Origin: Rhodopirellula islandica
Lineage (GTDB): Bacteria; Planctomycetota; Planctomycetia; Pirellulales; Pirellulaceae
Reading direction: 5' to 3'
NCBI RefSeq assembly: GCF_001027925.1
Contig: NZ_LECT01000044.1
Coordinates: 186,001-250,000, forward strand
Length of the DNA: 64,000 nt
Of the stretch, positions 54,988 through 62,945 are shown in pieces. Numbering within the stretch: position 1 is the first letter of the stretch; each line of letters starts with the position of its first letter. The notes beneath the pieces were generated by a model. That model saw only the letters and a list, made by a program, of their open reading frames with translations, did no database searches and was not told the origin of the DNA. The position numbers were made by a program, and so were the translations under genes.

Positions 54988-55947
54988 CTATAGTGAGGGC
55001 TGTTTGTAGAACTCAATAATATCCGCGACTGAAGAGATAGAAGAAGATGTTTTTTTCCAATCATTATCTTTAGATTCTACCGCTTTGATTTCTGTTCCTA
55101 TATATCGTTTTCCGACCTCCCAAACGCCATCGACCTGCCTCGCTACACCGACCTGTGAGGTAATCAGCAATGGAAGCAGCTCTTGTGAATTGCTGTAGTC
55201 TATCTCCTGTTGCCAGACCTTTCGAGTCGTTGAATCTTTCGAACGCGATGCGTGCCACGCCAGTACTTGATAGTGTTTGGTGTCGATTCTCCACACGTAC
55301 TTCTCAAAGCTAGACTTTGAATTTGGTTCCGTATAAAATCGGCAAGAAACAGTTGTTGTTTGATTTCCATTGTTGATCAGCTGGACATCCGAATCCGGAT
55401 GAAGAAGATGGAATTTCGTTTCTGCAAACCAATCAATGTAGTTTAATTGCTGCGGGAAATGCGCTACCGACCAGAACCCGACTGGTGAGATACTGTTTGT
55501 GTCGTGCATTGCATCTTTGAACCCAACGTAGCGATTTTCACTGACAGACCCATTCCGGATAATTCGCCTTACATTTCCGTCTACGATCACAGCGTTGTAT
55601 TTAGGTTCAATCGCCACCGGGGCTGTTTCGTCAAGGCGGTAATTGCTGGCAAGGCGTGACTCCCCGGCTCGCATCGCAAGTTCGCCCTCCAGGTCAATTC
55701 GCAATCGATAGGACTCGGACTGCGACAGCGTTGCTTCATCATTGTAGTAGTCCGTGATTACAGTCTGGATCTGGACATCGACTGGATACAATGACTTTGT
55801 GTTGAGTATGCAGGCCTCTAGCAAGCCTACTGCCTCCTGCTTGGTCGCCTCATCAGCCGAAGTTGCTTTTATAGTTGTGAACAGAGAAAGGAAAATTGCA
55901 GTGAGTTGCAGATGAAACCAGAGTTGTTTCGGTGTGAGTGAGTTCAT
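54988..55947 (-). CDS. Exported protein of unknown function
   Basis: The 319-residue protein has a signal peptide (QLWFHLQLTAIFLSLFTTIKATSA). The mature region is probably mostly beta, with LYPVDVQIQTVITDYYND, YRLRIDLEGELAMRAGESR, TTTVSCRFYTEP and YVWRIDTKHYQVLAWHAS. The pattern of strands loosely recalls LolA/outer-membrane-lipoprotein-sorting proteins, but I do not recognise the family. It is the last gene of a minus-strand cassette with two other exported proteins; the gap to the preceding gene is 147 bases. Base composition is visibly AT-richer than the flanking genes, which suggests horizontal transfer. Confidence 0.7.
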   Translation of the reverse strand: MNSLTPKQLWFHLQLTAIFLSLFTTIKATSADEATKQEAVGLLEACILNTKSLYPVDVQIQTVITDYYNDEATLSQSESYRLRIDLEGELAMRAGESRLASNYRLDETAPVAIEPKYNAVIVDGNVRRIIRNGSVSENRYVGFKDAMHDTNSISPVGFWSVAHFPQQLNYIDWFAETKFHLLHPDSDVQLINNGNQTTTVSCRFYTEPNSKSSFEKYVWRIDTKHYQVLAWHASRSKDSTTRKVWQQEIDYSNSQELLPLLITSQVGVARQVDGVWEVGKRYIGTEIKAVESKDNDWKKTSSSISSVADIIEFYKQPSL

Positions 55948-56094
55948 TGTTTATAAAGGTCCCTTGCTGAAGTTTGTCGGGCCATTCGGCTCAGTATTCC
56001 ACTGCTACTGTATGCCGCAGCGGCACTTTGGCTGCTGCAGCATGTATTGCTAATCAATCGACAGGAATAGGGATTTTCTTGTCAGATGTTTTGA

Positions 56095-56547
56095 TTAGAA
56101 GAAGCAGATGTGTTCTAGCTTTTCTCTCAACTTTTGGTCAAAGTATTTTATTCCCGTGTCGGAGACGTCGCCTCCTGTGCATCGTTTTGCGGCTCCCACA
56201 CATTCCTGACCATAATTTGAGCAAACTTGGTTTTCTTGACAATAGTCCCCCGAGTCATTGGGGTCGTTGTAATGCTGTGTGTAACCTACGTTTGAGGGGC
56301 CTGTGGGCTCGGTAACGGCTCTCTGTTTAGTTATTGACTTGATTCGGGTCTCAAGTGCATGAGTGCAAACAAACACATTGTGCGCGACCTCGAGACATTC
56401 TCTTGATTCGCATCCGTCTGGGGTGGGATCGTCGACAATATCATCACAAGTAATGGGTTTTATGTTGTAGCATTCCGCATTCACGTTGACGGGAAAACAG
56501 ATCGCAACAAATAGTGCCGCAACAGAAAAGCAAAGCTTCCTGGTAAT
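56095..56547 (-). CDS. Small exported cysteine-rich protein with non-canonical start
   Basis: The reading frame contains a clear signal peptide (RKLCFSVAALFVAICFPVNVNA) before a mature domain with ten Cys, many Asp, Asn and Thr, and a repeated C-x4-to-6-C rhythm. The frame is open from the TAG stop of the upstream gene, but there is no ATG, GTG or TTG before the signal peptide. The only possible rare start is ATT (56545-56547), two codons after that stop. A GTG at 56484 lies at the signal cleavage site and would give a protein without the signal. The 150-residue size assumes ATT. The protein probably folds with disulfides outside the cell. Alternatives are stop-codon readthrough from the upstream gene or an upstream assembly error. 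I see no known family. Confidence 0.55.
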   Translation of the reverse strand: MTRKLCFSVAALFVAICFPVNVNAECYNIKPITCDDIVDDPTPDGCESRECLEVAHNVFVCTHALETRIKSITKQRAVTEPTGPSNVGYTQHYNDPNDSGDYCQENQVCSNYGQECVGAAKRCTGGDVSDTGIKYFDQKLREKLEHICFF

Positions 56548-56550
56548 TCT

Positions 56551-57672
56551 CTAGCTCTCTTGAGGTGGGAAACGTAAAACAACGGGTACGGTATTTGAGG
56601 AGTCACCGAGTTGAATCTCTAAATGCGCAGGTAGAACGAAAGAACGTCCAGGTGTGTAGTCAGGGTGTTTCAGAAAAAACGGCTTCTTAAGTTGTGTGTT
56701 CACTCTCCATATCCCGTTTGCGAGTCGCTTGACCGTAGCGGGGTGGAGGTGGTTGTTAATTCGAATAGCTGCTGTGATCGTTTTTCCCTTTAAGTCATCC
56801 CCAAATGCGCTCACCAGAACCGATGCTTTGTAGTCCTCGCTGTCGGCTGTCTCTTCCGTTATTTCAGTTGGGAAAAAACGAAAGGTCTTCGGGGTAACGG
56901 ATATCTTGGGTTCACGCTGAACTAGAATTGGCACAGATTTCTTTCCGGGCACATCTCCTTCAGCAAATAGCTTTAGCGATCCTGCCTCTGTCTCACCTTG
57001 GTCGATACCTTGAGCTAACTTCACGGTTCCTTTGAGTATTGATGTTGACGGGTCAAACTGCAGCTCAACTTTGGACGAAAGCCCTTCTTGGCTGAAACGG
57101 AGATCAGTCGGGCGGTGTTTTTGGTCCCCTACTATGGTGCATTCGAAATTTTGCGTGGTTTGTTCTCCGCGAAAGACAACGATGACCATGTCATCGCCAA
57201 ACCCGAGGTAGTTTTTGACCTGGTATTTGTAAATTACGTGAGCGGATGGTTTCTCTCTGTGTTTTAGCCAGAAGCCTCCTCCGCTTTCATTCGTGCCGGG
57301 GTTCATGTTGGTGCGGATTGAGAAGGTGGCATTGAATGTTTCGCCAGGCAAGAGTGTTGCAAATCTTGGTGAGAGATCTGTGCAACTGCATGTCAGTTCT
57401 GCTTTGTCAAAGCTAATTTTCTTTCCAGACTTGTTGGTTGCATTCCAACGAATGCGGTATTCCTTTCCTGTTTCGAGCTTCCCAAGTTCCAGGCGGGCAA
57501 CCGCTTTTCCAGAATCCGCATCCAATGCGAATGCGGAGTCAATTTTTAGTTCTTCTATCGATTCACCGTTTGCTGGGGCGATTGAACCGAAGGAGGAAAA
57601 TCCGAAAGACAACGCAGCGATCGACAATAGGCGAGGGAGATCACCCAAGCCCAACGGAATTGGAGTAGCCAT
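56551..57672 (-). CDS. Exported DUF1573-like protein
   Basis: The 373-residue protein starts at the ATG at 57672 with a signal region (LLSIAALSFGFSSFGSIAPA). An N-terminal domain of DUF1573 character follows, with YRIRWNATNKSGKKISFDKA, LTCSCTDLSPRFATLLPGET and FNATFSIRTN. The TCSCTDL pair is the typical Cys motif of such Ig-like domains. The remaining 220 residues are probably two further beta-sandwich domains (about 175-250 and 255-370). It is the first gene of the three-gene AT-rich cassette. Its stop is shared with the frame of the next, Cys-rich gene. The role is unknown. Confidence 0.72.
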   Translation of the reverse strand: MATPIPLGLGDLPRLLSIAALSFGFSSFGSIAPANGESIEELKIDSAFALDADSGKAVARLELGKLETGKEYRIRWNATNKSGKKISFDKAELTCSCTDLSPRFATLLPGETFNATFSIRTNMNPGTNESGGGFWLKHREKPSAHVIYKYQVKNYLGFGDDMVIVVFRGEQTTQNFECTIVGDQKHRPTDLRFSQEGLSSKVELQFDPSTSILKGTVKLAQGIDQGETEAGSLKLFAEGDVPGKKSVPILVQREPKISVTPKTFRFFPTEITEETADSEDYKASVLVSAFGDDLKGKTITAAIRINNHLHPATVKRLANGIWRVNTQLKKPFFLKHPDYTPGRSFVLPAHLEIQLGDSSNTVPVVLRFPPQES

Positions 57673-57723
57673 TTATTTCCTCGAGTGGTGCTTTCGGGCT
57701 TCACTGACTTGCTGTATTCTAAC

Positions 57724-57762
57724 GGGGGGTTACTGGGGGGGGTGCAAGTGGGGAGGTGCGGG
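57724..57762 (+). other. G-quadruplex-type motif at island edge
   Basis: Four G runs lie at 57724-57729 (6), 57735-57742 (8), 57750-57753 (4) and 57760-57762 (3). They are separated by loops of 5, 7 and 6 bases, which satisfies the usual G3+N1-7 rule. The tract is between the start of the island's first gene and the right copy of the direct repeat. A small hairpin (GCACC 57791-57795 with GGTGC 57803-57807) lies just after it. Confidence 0.7.
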
Positions 57763-57825
57763 TCGCGAATAGTTATTTTGTTCGTACAGTGCACCGCTGG
57801 ATGGTGCCGCGCACCTAACCTTGAC

Positions 57826-58563
57826 TCGCTTGCGTTGATGTGCGCCCAGTTTGGTTTGCGATTCACTGCGGTCATGCCGCGCGGGGTGAGTTCCGAACGG
57901 ATCAAGATGATTCGAGCGTTTGGAGCCGAAGTGATCCTGACACCCGCGGAGGAAGGCGTGGGCGGAGCGATGGCATTGGCAGATGAGATCGCCGGTCGAG
58001 GAGAGGCGTTCGCAAGCAAGCAGTTTGAGAATCCAGACAACCCGGCGGCACATCGCTATCAAACCGCCGCGGAGATCATCGCTCAAGTTCCTTCTCGTTC
58101 GGTGGATGCGGTCGTCAGTGGGGTCGGAACGGGTGGCACCTTGGTCGGGCTGTACCAGGGGTTCTGCGATTTCGGATGCAACACTCGGCCGGTGCTGGCT
58201 CGGCCGGTCTGCTCCGATGGCCTGTACGAGTTGGAGTGTTCCAGTTTCAGCAAGAAGATACCGGGAGTGGTGGAAAGTGCTTCGGCAATCTTCCGCGATG
58301 CCCATCTGCCCGGACTCAGACAAGTCGATGTGAAAGACAGCGTGGCTTTGGCGTGTTGTCGCCAACTGATCCGGCGTGGATTTCCCGTCGGGCCAAGTTC
58401 AGGGTTGAACTTCGCCGCGGCCCTGGAAGCCGCACGCGATCTCCCGCCCGATTCAACGATTGTCACGGTCTTTCCCGACCGCATGGAACGCTACTTCTCG
58501 ACGCCGTTGTTCAGCGACTCAGTGGAAGAGTTGGAATGCGATCCTGCCCAGACATGTTGCTGA
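57826..58563 (+). pseudogene. 5'-truncated duplicate of the cysteine-synthase-like gene
   Basis: This copy corresponds to codons from about residue 79 of the intact protein to its end (LALMCAQFGLRF and on). It lacks the first third, including the PLP Lys motif NPSGSTKDR, so it cannot be an active enzyme. Upstream the frame fuses with unrelated residues (from 57685) and has no family start. The 3' end differs from the intact copy at 11 positions within the coding part, giving Ala to Ser and Phe to Leu and otherwise silent changes. The downstream aldehyde dehydrogenase gene is intact after this copy. Confidence 0.9.
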
Positions 58564-58618
58564 CCAGGACCGATTACTGAATCGAGTGACAATCAAAGAG
58601 CGACCGTGACGGTTTTGC
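57826..58618 (+). repeat. 793-base direct repeat, right copy
   Basis: The partner of 53728-54520. It contains the real 3' end of the aldehyde dehydrogenase gene at its end, where the left copy diverges at 54521. Confidence 0.95.
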
Positions 58619-60062
58619 TTTCCAGGTAAGCCTTCAGGCCTTCGGTTCCTAGCTCACGACCTTGACCACTCATCTTGAATCCGCCAAACGGAGCGGCGGC
58701 GTCGAAGACGTCGTAGCAGTTGACCCACACGGTTCCCGCGCGAACGTTGGCGGCGAAGTGGTGGGCTTTCTTGATGTCTTGTGTCCACACGGCAGCCGCT
58801 AATCCAAACATCGTGTCGTTGGCTCGTTTCAGAATGTCGTCGCTGTCTTTGAATGACAGCACGCTCATCACAGGACCGAAGATCTCATCGCGAGCGATCG
58901 CCATGTCGTCTTGAACGTCGGTGAACACGGTCGGCTCAATGAAGTAACCACGATCACCAGAACGCTTGCCACCACTGACGCAGGACGCGCCTTGCTGGTT
59001 GCCTTTGTCGATGTAGCTCATGATCTTGTCGAATTGAGCTTGGTCGATTTGAGGACCCTGTTCGGTGGTGTGTTCAAATGGGTTGCCGACGACGCGTTTG
59101 TTTGTCAAATCGGTTAGTTTTTCGACGAAGGCTTCGTGAATCGATTCTTCCACGAACACGCGACTGCCGGCACAGCAACATTGGCCTTGGTTCAGATACA
59201 GACCCACGAAGCTGCCTTGCACAGCAGCGTCCAAGTCCGCGTCGCTGAAGATCACATTGGGACTTTTGCCGCCCAGTTCAAACGTCAGTCGTTTCAACGA
59301 TTGGGCGGAGTTCTTCATGATCAACTGAGCCGTCCGGTGTTCTCCCGTGAAGGCGATTTTGTCGACGCCAGGATGGTCGACCAGGGCTCCACCGGCGGTC
59401 GGGCCAAAGCCCGGCACGACATTGATGACGCCATCGGGGAAGCCGACGTCTTTGGCAATCTGGGCCATTCGCAGGCAGGTCAGCGGCGTCTGTTCAGCGG
59501 GCTTCATCACGATCGTGCAGCCGGTGGCGAGAGCCGGTCCCCACTTCCAGGCGGTCATCAGCATGGGGAAGTTCCAAGGGATGATCTGCCCAACCACACC
59601 GACCGGTTCTTTCCGGGTGTAGCAGAGGTAGTTGCCACGAATGGGAACCGTTTCGCCTTGGATCTTGTCTGCGTAGCCGGCGTAGTAGCGCAACGCATCG
59701 ATCACCAGGGGCAAATCCGCGTGCCGCGATTCGCGAAGGGGTTTCCCGTTGTCGAGTGTTTCGAGTTGAGCCAGCTCATCGATCTCGTTCTCGATCGCAT
59801 CGGCTAGCTTCATCATCAGCCGTCCGCGATCGCGAGCGTCCATCGTCCGCCAAGGTCCCGAGTCGAAGGCTCTGCGTGCCGCGGCCACTGCGGCGTCGAT
59901 GTCTTCCTTGTCACCTTCAGCGACCTGACAGATCTCTTCTTCGGTCGCGGGGTTGATCGTGGCGAACGTTTTTCCGCTGGCCGAATCACGCCACTGGCCG
60001 TCGATGAACAACTGGGTGTGGCGAACCTTGGGAGGTGCGAATTCCGGAAGTGTTGTCGACAT
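58593..60062 (-). CDS. NAD(P)-dependent aldehyde dehydrogenase
   Basis: The 489-residue enzyme is a full-length ALDH. It has [20 protein letters not shown], the NAD loop [20 protein letters not shown], the catalytic Glu in [12 protein letters not shown], the catalytic Cys in [17 protein letters not shown] and the late [11 protein letters not shown]. It resembles betaine- or retinal-aldehyde-type enzymes that oxidise a range of aldehydes to acids. The substrate cannot be assigned. The gene points towards the repeat and truncated synthase copy; its last few codons are part of the duplicated segment. Confidence 0.94.
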   Translation of the reverse strand: MSTTLPEFAPPKVRHTQLFIDGQWRDSASGKTFATINPATEEEICQVAEGDKEDIDAAVAAARRAFDSGPWRTMDARDRGRLMMKLADAIENEIDELAQLETLDNGKPLRESRHADLPLVIDALRYYAGYADKIQGETVPIRGNYLCYTRKEPVGVVGQIIPWNFPMLMTAWKWGPALATGCTIVMKPAEQTPLTCLRMAQIAKDVGFPDGVINVVPGFGPTAGGALVDHPGVDKIAFTGEHRTAQLIMKNSAQSLKRLTFELGGKSPNVIFSDADLDAAVQGSFVGLYLNQGQCCCAGSRVFVEESIHEAFVEKLTDLTNKRVVGNPFEHTTEQGPQIDQAQFDKIMSYIDKGNQQGASCVSGGKRSGDRGYFIEPTVFTDVQDDMAIARDEIFGPVMSVLSFKDSDDILKRANDTMFGLAAAVWTQDIKKAHHFAANVRAGTVWVNCYDVFDAAAPFGGFKMSGQGRELGTEGLKAYLESKTVTVAL

Positions 60063-60376
60063 CAGAGATCCTCGTCAGCTGCGATGGGAATGGAATCAAG
60101 CCTTCAGCTTAAGGCTTCGCAGGCGAGGATGCCAACCAATGCGATCGCGAAGATTGAGCGATCAGCCGATGGGCGATAGCCCACGGTTTCTGAAGACGAA
60201 CCGAACGCGATCGCGTTCCGGCTGATCTGATATCAACAGTCTGAATTTTTCGGTTGTCGGATCTGTCCTCTGTCGCCCCTCCGGGACTGATGAAGTAGCT
60301 GGAACTGTTTCCGGTGCCTGACGGCACCGGCAAGGGCTGTGCCGGCCCGTCGGGCCTCAAAGCGTTAAGTCTCTGT
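60063..60376. repeat. Intergenic region with planctomycete hairpin repeats
   Basis: The 314-base region has several small inverted elements. Examples are GCCGATGGGCGATAGCCCAC, GTGCCTGACGGCACCGGC and CCGGCCCGTCGGGCC. Pairs such as CGATCGCG and CGCGATCG recur. It precedes the aldehyde dehydrogenase gene on the minus strand and follows the LOG gene, so promoter and terminator functions are both possible. No gene is supported. Confidence 0.55.
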
Positions 60377-61450
60377 TCAGCACTCGGGATCGGGGGTGGT
60401 GGTCAGAGGATGGCCGTTGATTTGGTTGATCAACATTCGCAATCGACCAAGGCCACGCCGGTTGAAGTGGAAGATCAAGCGGGGGAAATCCGCCAGTTCG
60501 GGCTCGCTGGATTCGACGGGCAGCGGTCCGGTTTGTTCGAACGTGCCGCTCTTCAAAATGTCCGCGAATTCGGTGCGGATCAATTCCAAGGTTTCTTCCG
60601 ACAACGCTCGCTTCATCCGCAGCACCAACTGATCACCGACGTAACGTTGGGAGTGATACACGTCATAGAACGTCAGTAGCTCTTCGACGGCTTCATCGAC
60701 CGAGTTGGTGATTTTGTAGAGGGCCACGTCCTCGGGACTGATCATGCCGTTGCACATCAGTTGCTTGTCAATGAATTTACCCAAGTCCTTCCAGTAACTG
60801 CCGCCGGGATGATCGAGGAAAATCAACGGCATCATGGTTTGCTTGCCAGTCTGAAGCAGCGTCAGGACTTCGAGGCCTTCATCCAGCGTTCCGAATCCGC
60901 CGGGCAAGCAGACGATGCCACTGCACTCTTTCAAGAACATCAACTTGCGAGTGAAGAAGTACTTCAGCGTGACCAACTTGGGATCGTTCTCGATGTATTC
61001 GTTGGCGCCTTGTTCGAACGGCAGCATGATGTTCAGGCCCATCGATGCATCGCGTCCGGCGCCTTTGTGACCGGCTTCCATGATGCCGCCGCCGGCACCG
61101 GTGATGATCATCCAACCGTGAGCCGCCATCCGCCGGCCCAGGTCGACCGCGGATTGGTAATCCGGACGATCCGGAGCCGTTCTGGCCGATCCGAAGATGG
61201 TGACTTTGCGTCGCCGACGATATGGCCGAAAGACTTTGAATGCGTACCGCAGTTCCCGGATCGTTCGGGAAAGGATCTTCACATCACCGCGAGCCGTGTT
61301 GTCCTTTTCCAATCGCTCGATCGTGTGCCGCATGACTTGGTACAAGTCCTGCGACTGGTTGTCGGAGATCGGATCATCGATCGGTTGCGGCCGTTGCAAT
61401 TCATCTTCGCCAATGGCTTCGGCTGGCAAATTTTCGTTTTCGTCGGTCAT
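60377..61450 (-). CDS. LOG family protein (TIGR00730-type)
   Basis: From the ATG ending at 61450 the 357-residue protein has a Rossmann-like core. It carries KVTIFGSARTAPDRPDYQ, MIITGAGGGIMEAGHKGAGR and the LOG signature CLPGGFGTLDEGLEVLTLLQ, that is PGGxGTxxE. LOG proteins remove ribose phosphate from cytokinin nucleotides or related AMP-like substrates, and in bacteria often act as nucleotide 5'-monophosphate phosphoribohydrolases. The N-terminal extension of about 90 residues and the C-terminal 100 residues place it in the long subfamily. The start at 61450 is chosen because the longer frame gives no family residues. It is divergent from larC. Confidence 0.85.
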   Translation of the reverse strand: MTDENENLPAEAIGEDELQRPQPIDDPISDNQSQDLYQVMRHTIERLEKDNTARGDVKILSRTIRELRYAFKVFRPYRRRRKVTIFGSARTAPDRPDYQSAVDLGRRMAAHGWMIITGAGGGIMEAGHKGAGRDASMGLNIMLPFEQGANEYIENDPKLVTLKYFFTRKLMFLKECSGIVCLPGGFGTLDEGLEVLTLLQTGKQTMMPLIFLDHPGGSYWKDLGKFIDKQLMCNGMISPEDVALYKITNSVDEAVEELLTFYDVYHSQRYVGDQLVLRMKRALSEETLELIRTEFADILKSGTFEQTGPLPVESSEPELADFPRLIFHFNRRGLGRLRMLINQINGHPLTTTPDPEC

Positions 61451-61604
61451 GAAAAGTTCCGGAGGAGATGACAAGCAAGTTGCGGTAGGCAGACAAGTTA
61501 CCACGAATCAGGGGTTCACCGGAACGCGATTTGTGGAGGCCCCAGGTGAGGTTTTGATGAATGGTCGGCTTGGTAATTCCAGCTCGTTTTGCTCCATTAT
61601 CGGC

Positions 61605-62828
61605 ATGACAAAAACACTGCACTTTGACTGTTTATCGGGAATCAGCGGCGACATGACCTTGGGCGCCCTGATCGATTTGGGCGTGTCCGTGGACCAGATC
61701 CAGCAGGGGCTGCAATCGCTGAATCTGCCGGATTTGAAGCTGCGGACCGAGGAAGTGAAAAAGTGCGGTTTTCGAGCCGTGCAAATTCACATCGATCACC
61801 CGCCGGAAAAGGCTCATCGGCATCTGCACCACATCGATGCGATGATCGACGAGGCCAGCGAGATCAACGAATCCGCCAAGGCTCTCGCGAAAAAAATCTT
61901 TCTGTGCGTGGGCGAAGCGGAAGCCAAGGTCCATGGTTGCTCGCTTCGGAAAGTTCACTTCCACGAGGTTGGCGCGATCGATTCCATCGCGGACATCGTC
62001 GGCGTGGCGATCGCGATCGATGCGTTGGACATTCAACACGCGACGTCATCGACCATTCCCACCGGGACCGGTGCGATCACGATTGATCATGGCCGCGTTG
62101 CTGTGCCTGCGCCTGCCACCGCGGAAATCCTGACGGGTGTGCCGTTGATGGCTTGCGACATCGAATCGGAACTGACCACGCCCACCGGGGCCGCAATCAT
62201 CAAGACGCTGGCTCGATCGTTTGGTCCGCCTCCGGCGATGACTCCGTTGCGAGTGGGCTACGGATCGGGAACGCGTGATCTGGAAGGCCAGGCCAACGTG
62301 TTGCGGGTGACGCTGGGTGAGCTTGCCGAAGCGAGCTCTTCCCAAGGTCAAATCGAAACCGATCGAGTCACCTTGCTGGAAAGCAACATCGACGATGCGA
62401 CGGCGGAGCAGTTGGCCAATGTCAGCGAGCTGTTGATGAACGCGGAAGCGCTCGATGTTTGGCAGACTCCCATCGTGATGAAAAAGGGACGCTTGGCGAC
62501 AACCGTCTCGGTGCTGTGCGACGCCGGCCGAATCGGTGCGTTGCAAACGTTGCTCTTCACCCAAACCAGCACGATTGGAATTCGTCGGACGGAGATGAAT
62601 CGTTCGAAGCTGGCTCGCGAAAGTCAGACCGTGCAAACGCCGGACGGACCCGCGACGGGCAAGACGGTGCGATTGCCTGACGGAACGCTGCGGTTCTCGT
62701 TGGAAAACGACGAGGTCAAACGGTTGTCCGCCGCGACCGGAAAATCAGCCGACCAAATTCGTGCGGAAGCCCAGGCAGCGTTTGCCGGATTGATAGCGGA
62801 AGGGCGCGAGCCGTCCGGTCCCGCTTGA
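61605..62828 (+). CDS. larC: LarC family nickel-pincer cofactor biosynthesis protein
   Basis: From the ATG at 61605 the 407-residue protein has LarC segments: HFDCLSGISGDMTLGALIDL, KVHFHEVGAIDSIADIVGVA, GRVAVPAPATAEILTG, ELTTPTGAAIIK and LESNIDDATAEQLANV. LarC inserts nickel into the pincer cofactor of lactate racemase, using CTP. In lactobacilli it is made by a programmed frameshift; here it is a single frame. No larA, larB or larE is in the window. The last 11 residues and stop come from a hairpin repeat (62794-62884), which has apparently replaced the original 3' end of the gene. Confidence 0.9.
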   Translation: MTKTLHFDCLSGISGDMTLGALIDLGVSVDQIQQGLQSLNLPDLKLRTEEVKKCGFRAVQIHIDHPPEKAHRHLHHIDAMIDEASEINESAKALAKKIFLCVGEAEAKVHGCSLRKVHFHEVGAIDSIADIVGVAIAIDALDIQHATSSTIPTGTGAITIDHGRVAVPAPATAEILTGVPLMACDIESELTTPTGAAIIKTLARSFGPPPAMTPLRVGYGSGTRDLEGQANVLRVTLGELAEASSSQGQIETDRVTLLESNIDDATAEQLANVSELLMNAEALDVWQTPIVMKKGRLATTVSVLCDAGRIGALQTLLFTQTSTIGIRRTEMNRSKLARESQTVQTPDGPATGKTVRLPDGTLRFSLENDEVKRLSAATGKSADQIRAEAQAAFAGLIAEGREPSGPA

Positions 62829-62884
62829 GACTCAACGTGGCAAGTTCTACCGCCGGGCACCGGACGGCTCGCGCCGTGCCGCTA
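62794..62884 (+). repeat. Hairpin repeat, 'TAGCGG..GCGCGAGCC' family, copy 3
   Basis: TAGCGGAAGGGCGCGAGCCG at the left and CGGCTCGCGCCGTGCCGCTA at the right form a long stem around about 35 bases. The left arm is inside the larC reading frame and supplies its last codons (IAEGREPSGPA and the TGA). The right arm follows the stop. Related to 40119-40177 and 44458-44514. Confidence 0.8.
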
Positions 62885-62945
62885 CAAAGAGAGAAGCCAG
62901 AATTTTTTCGCGCCCCTGCTAGCGGGTGATCTGGCCTGGGGGAGC

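Noticed and set aside
57685..57825. Extra coding sequence fused to the truncated synthase copy
   Set aside because: The frame runs through G-rich, non-coding sequence and the residues match nothing; I treat the start of the real homology, 57826, as the boundary.
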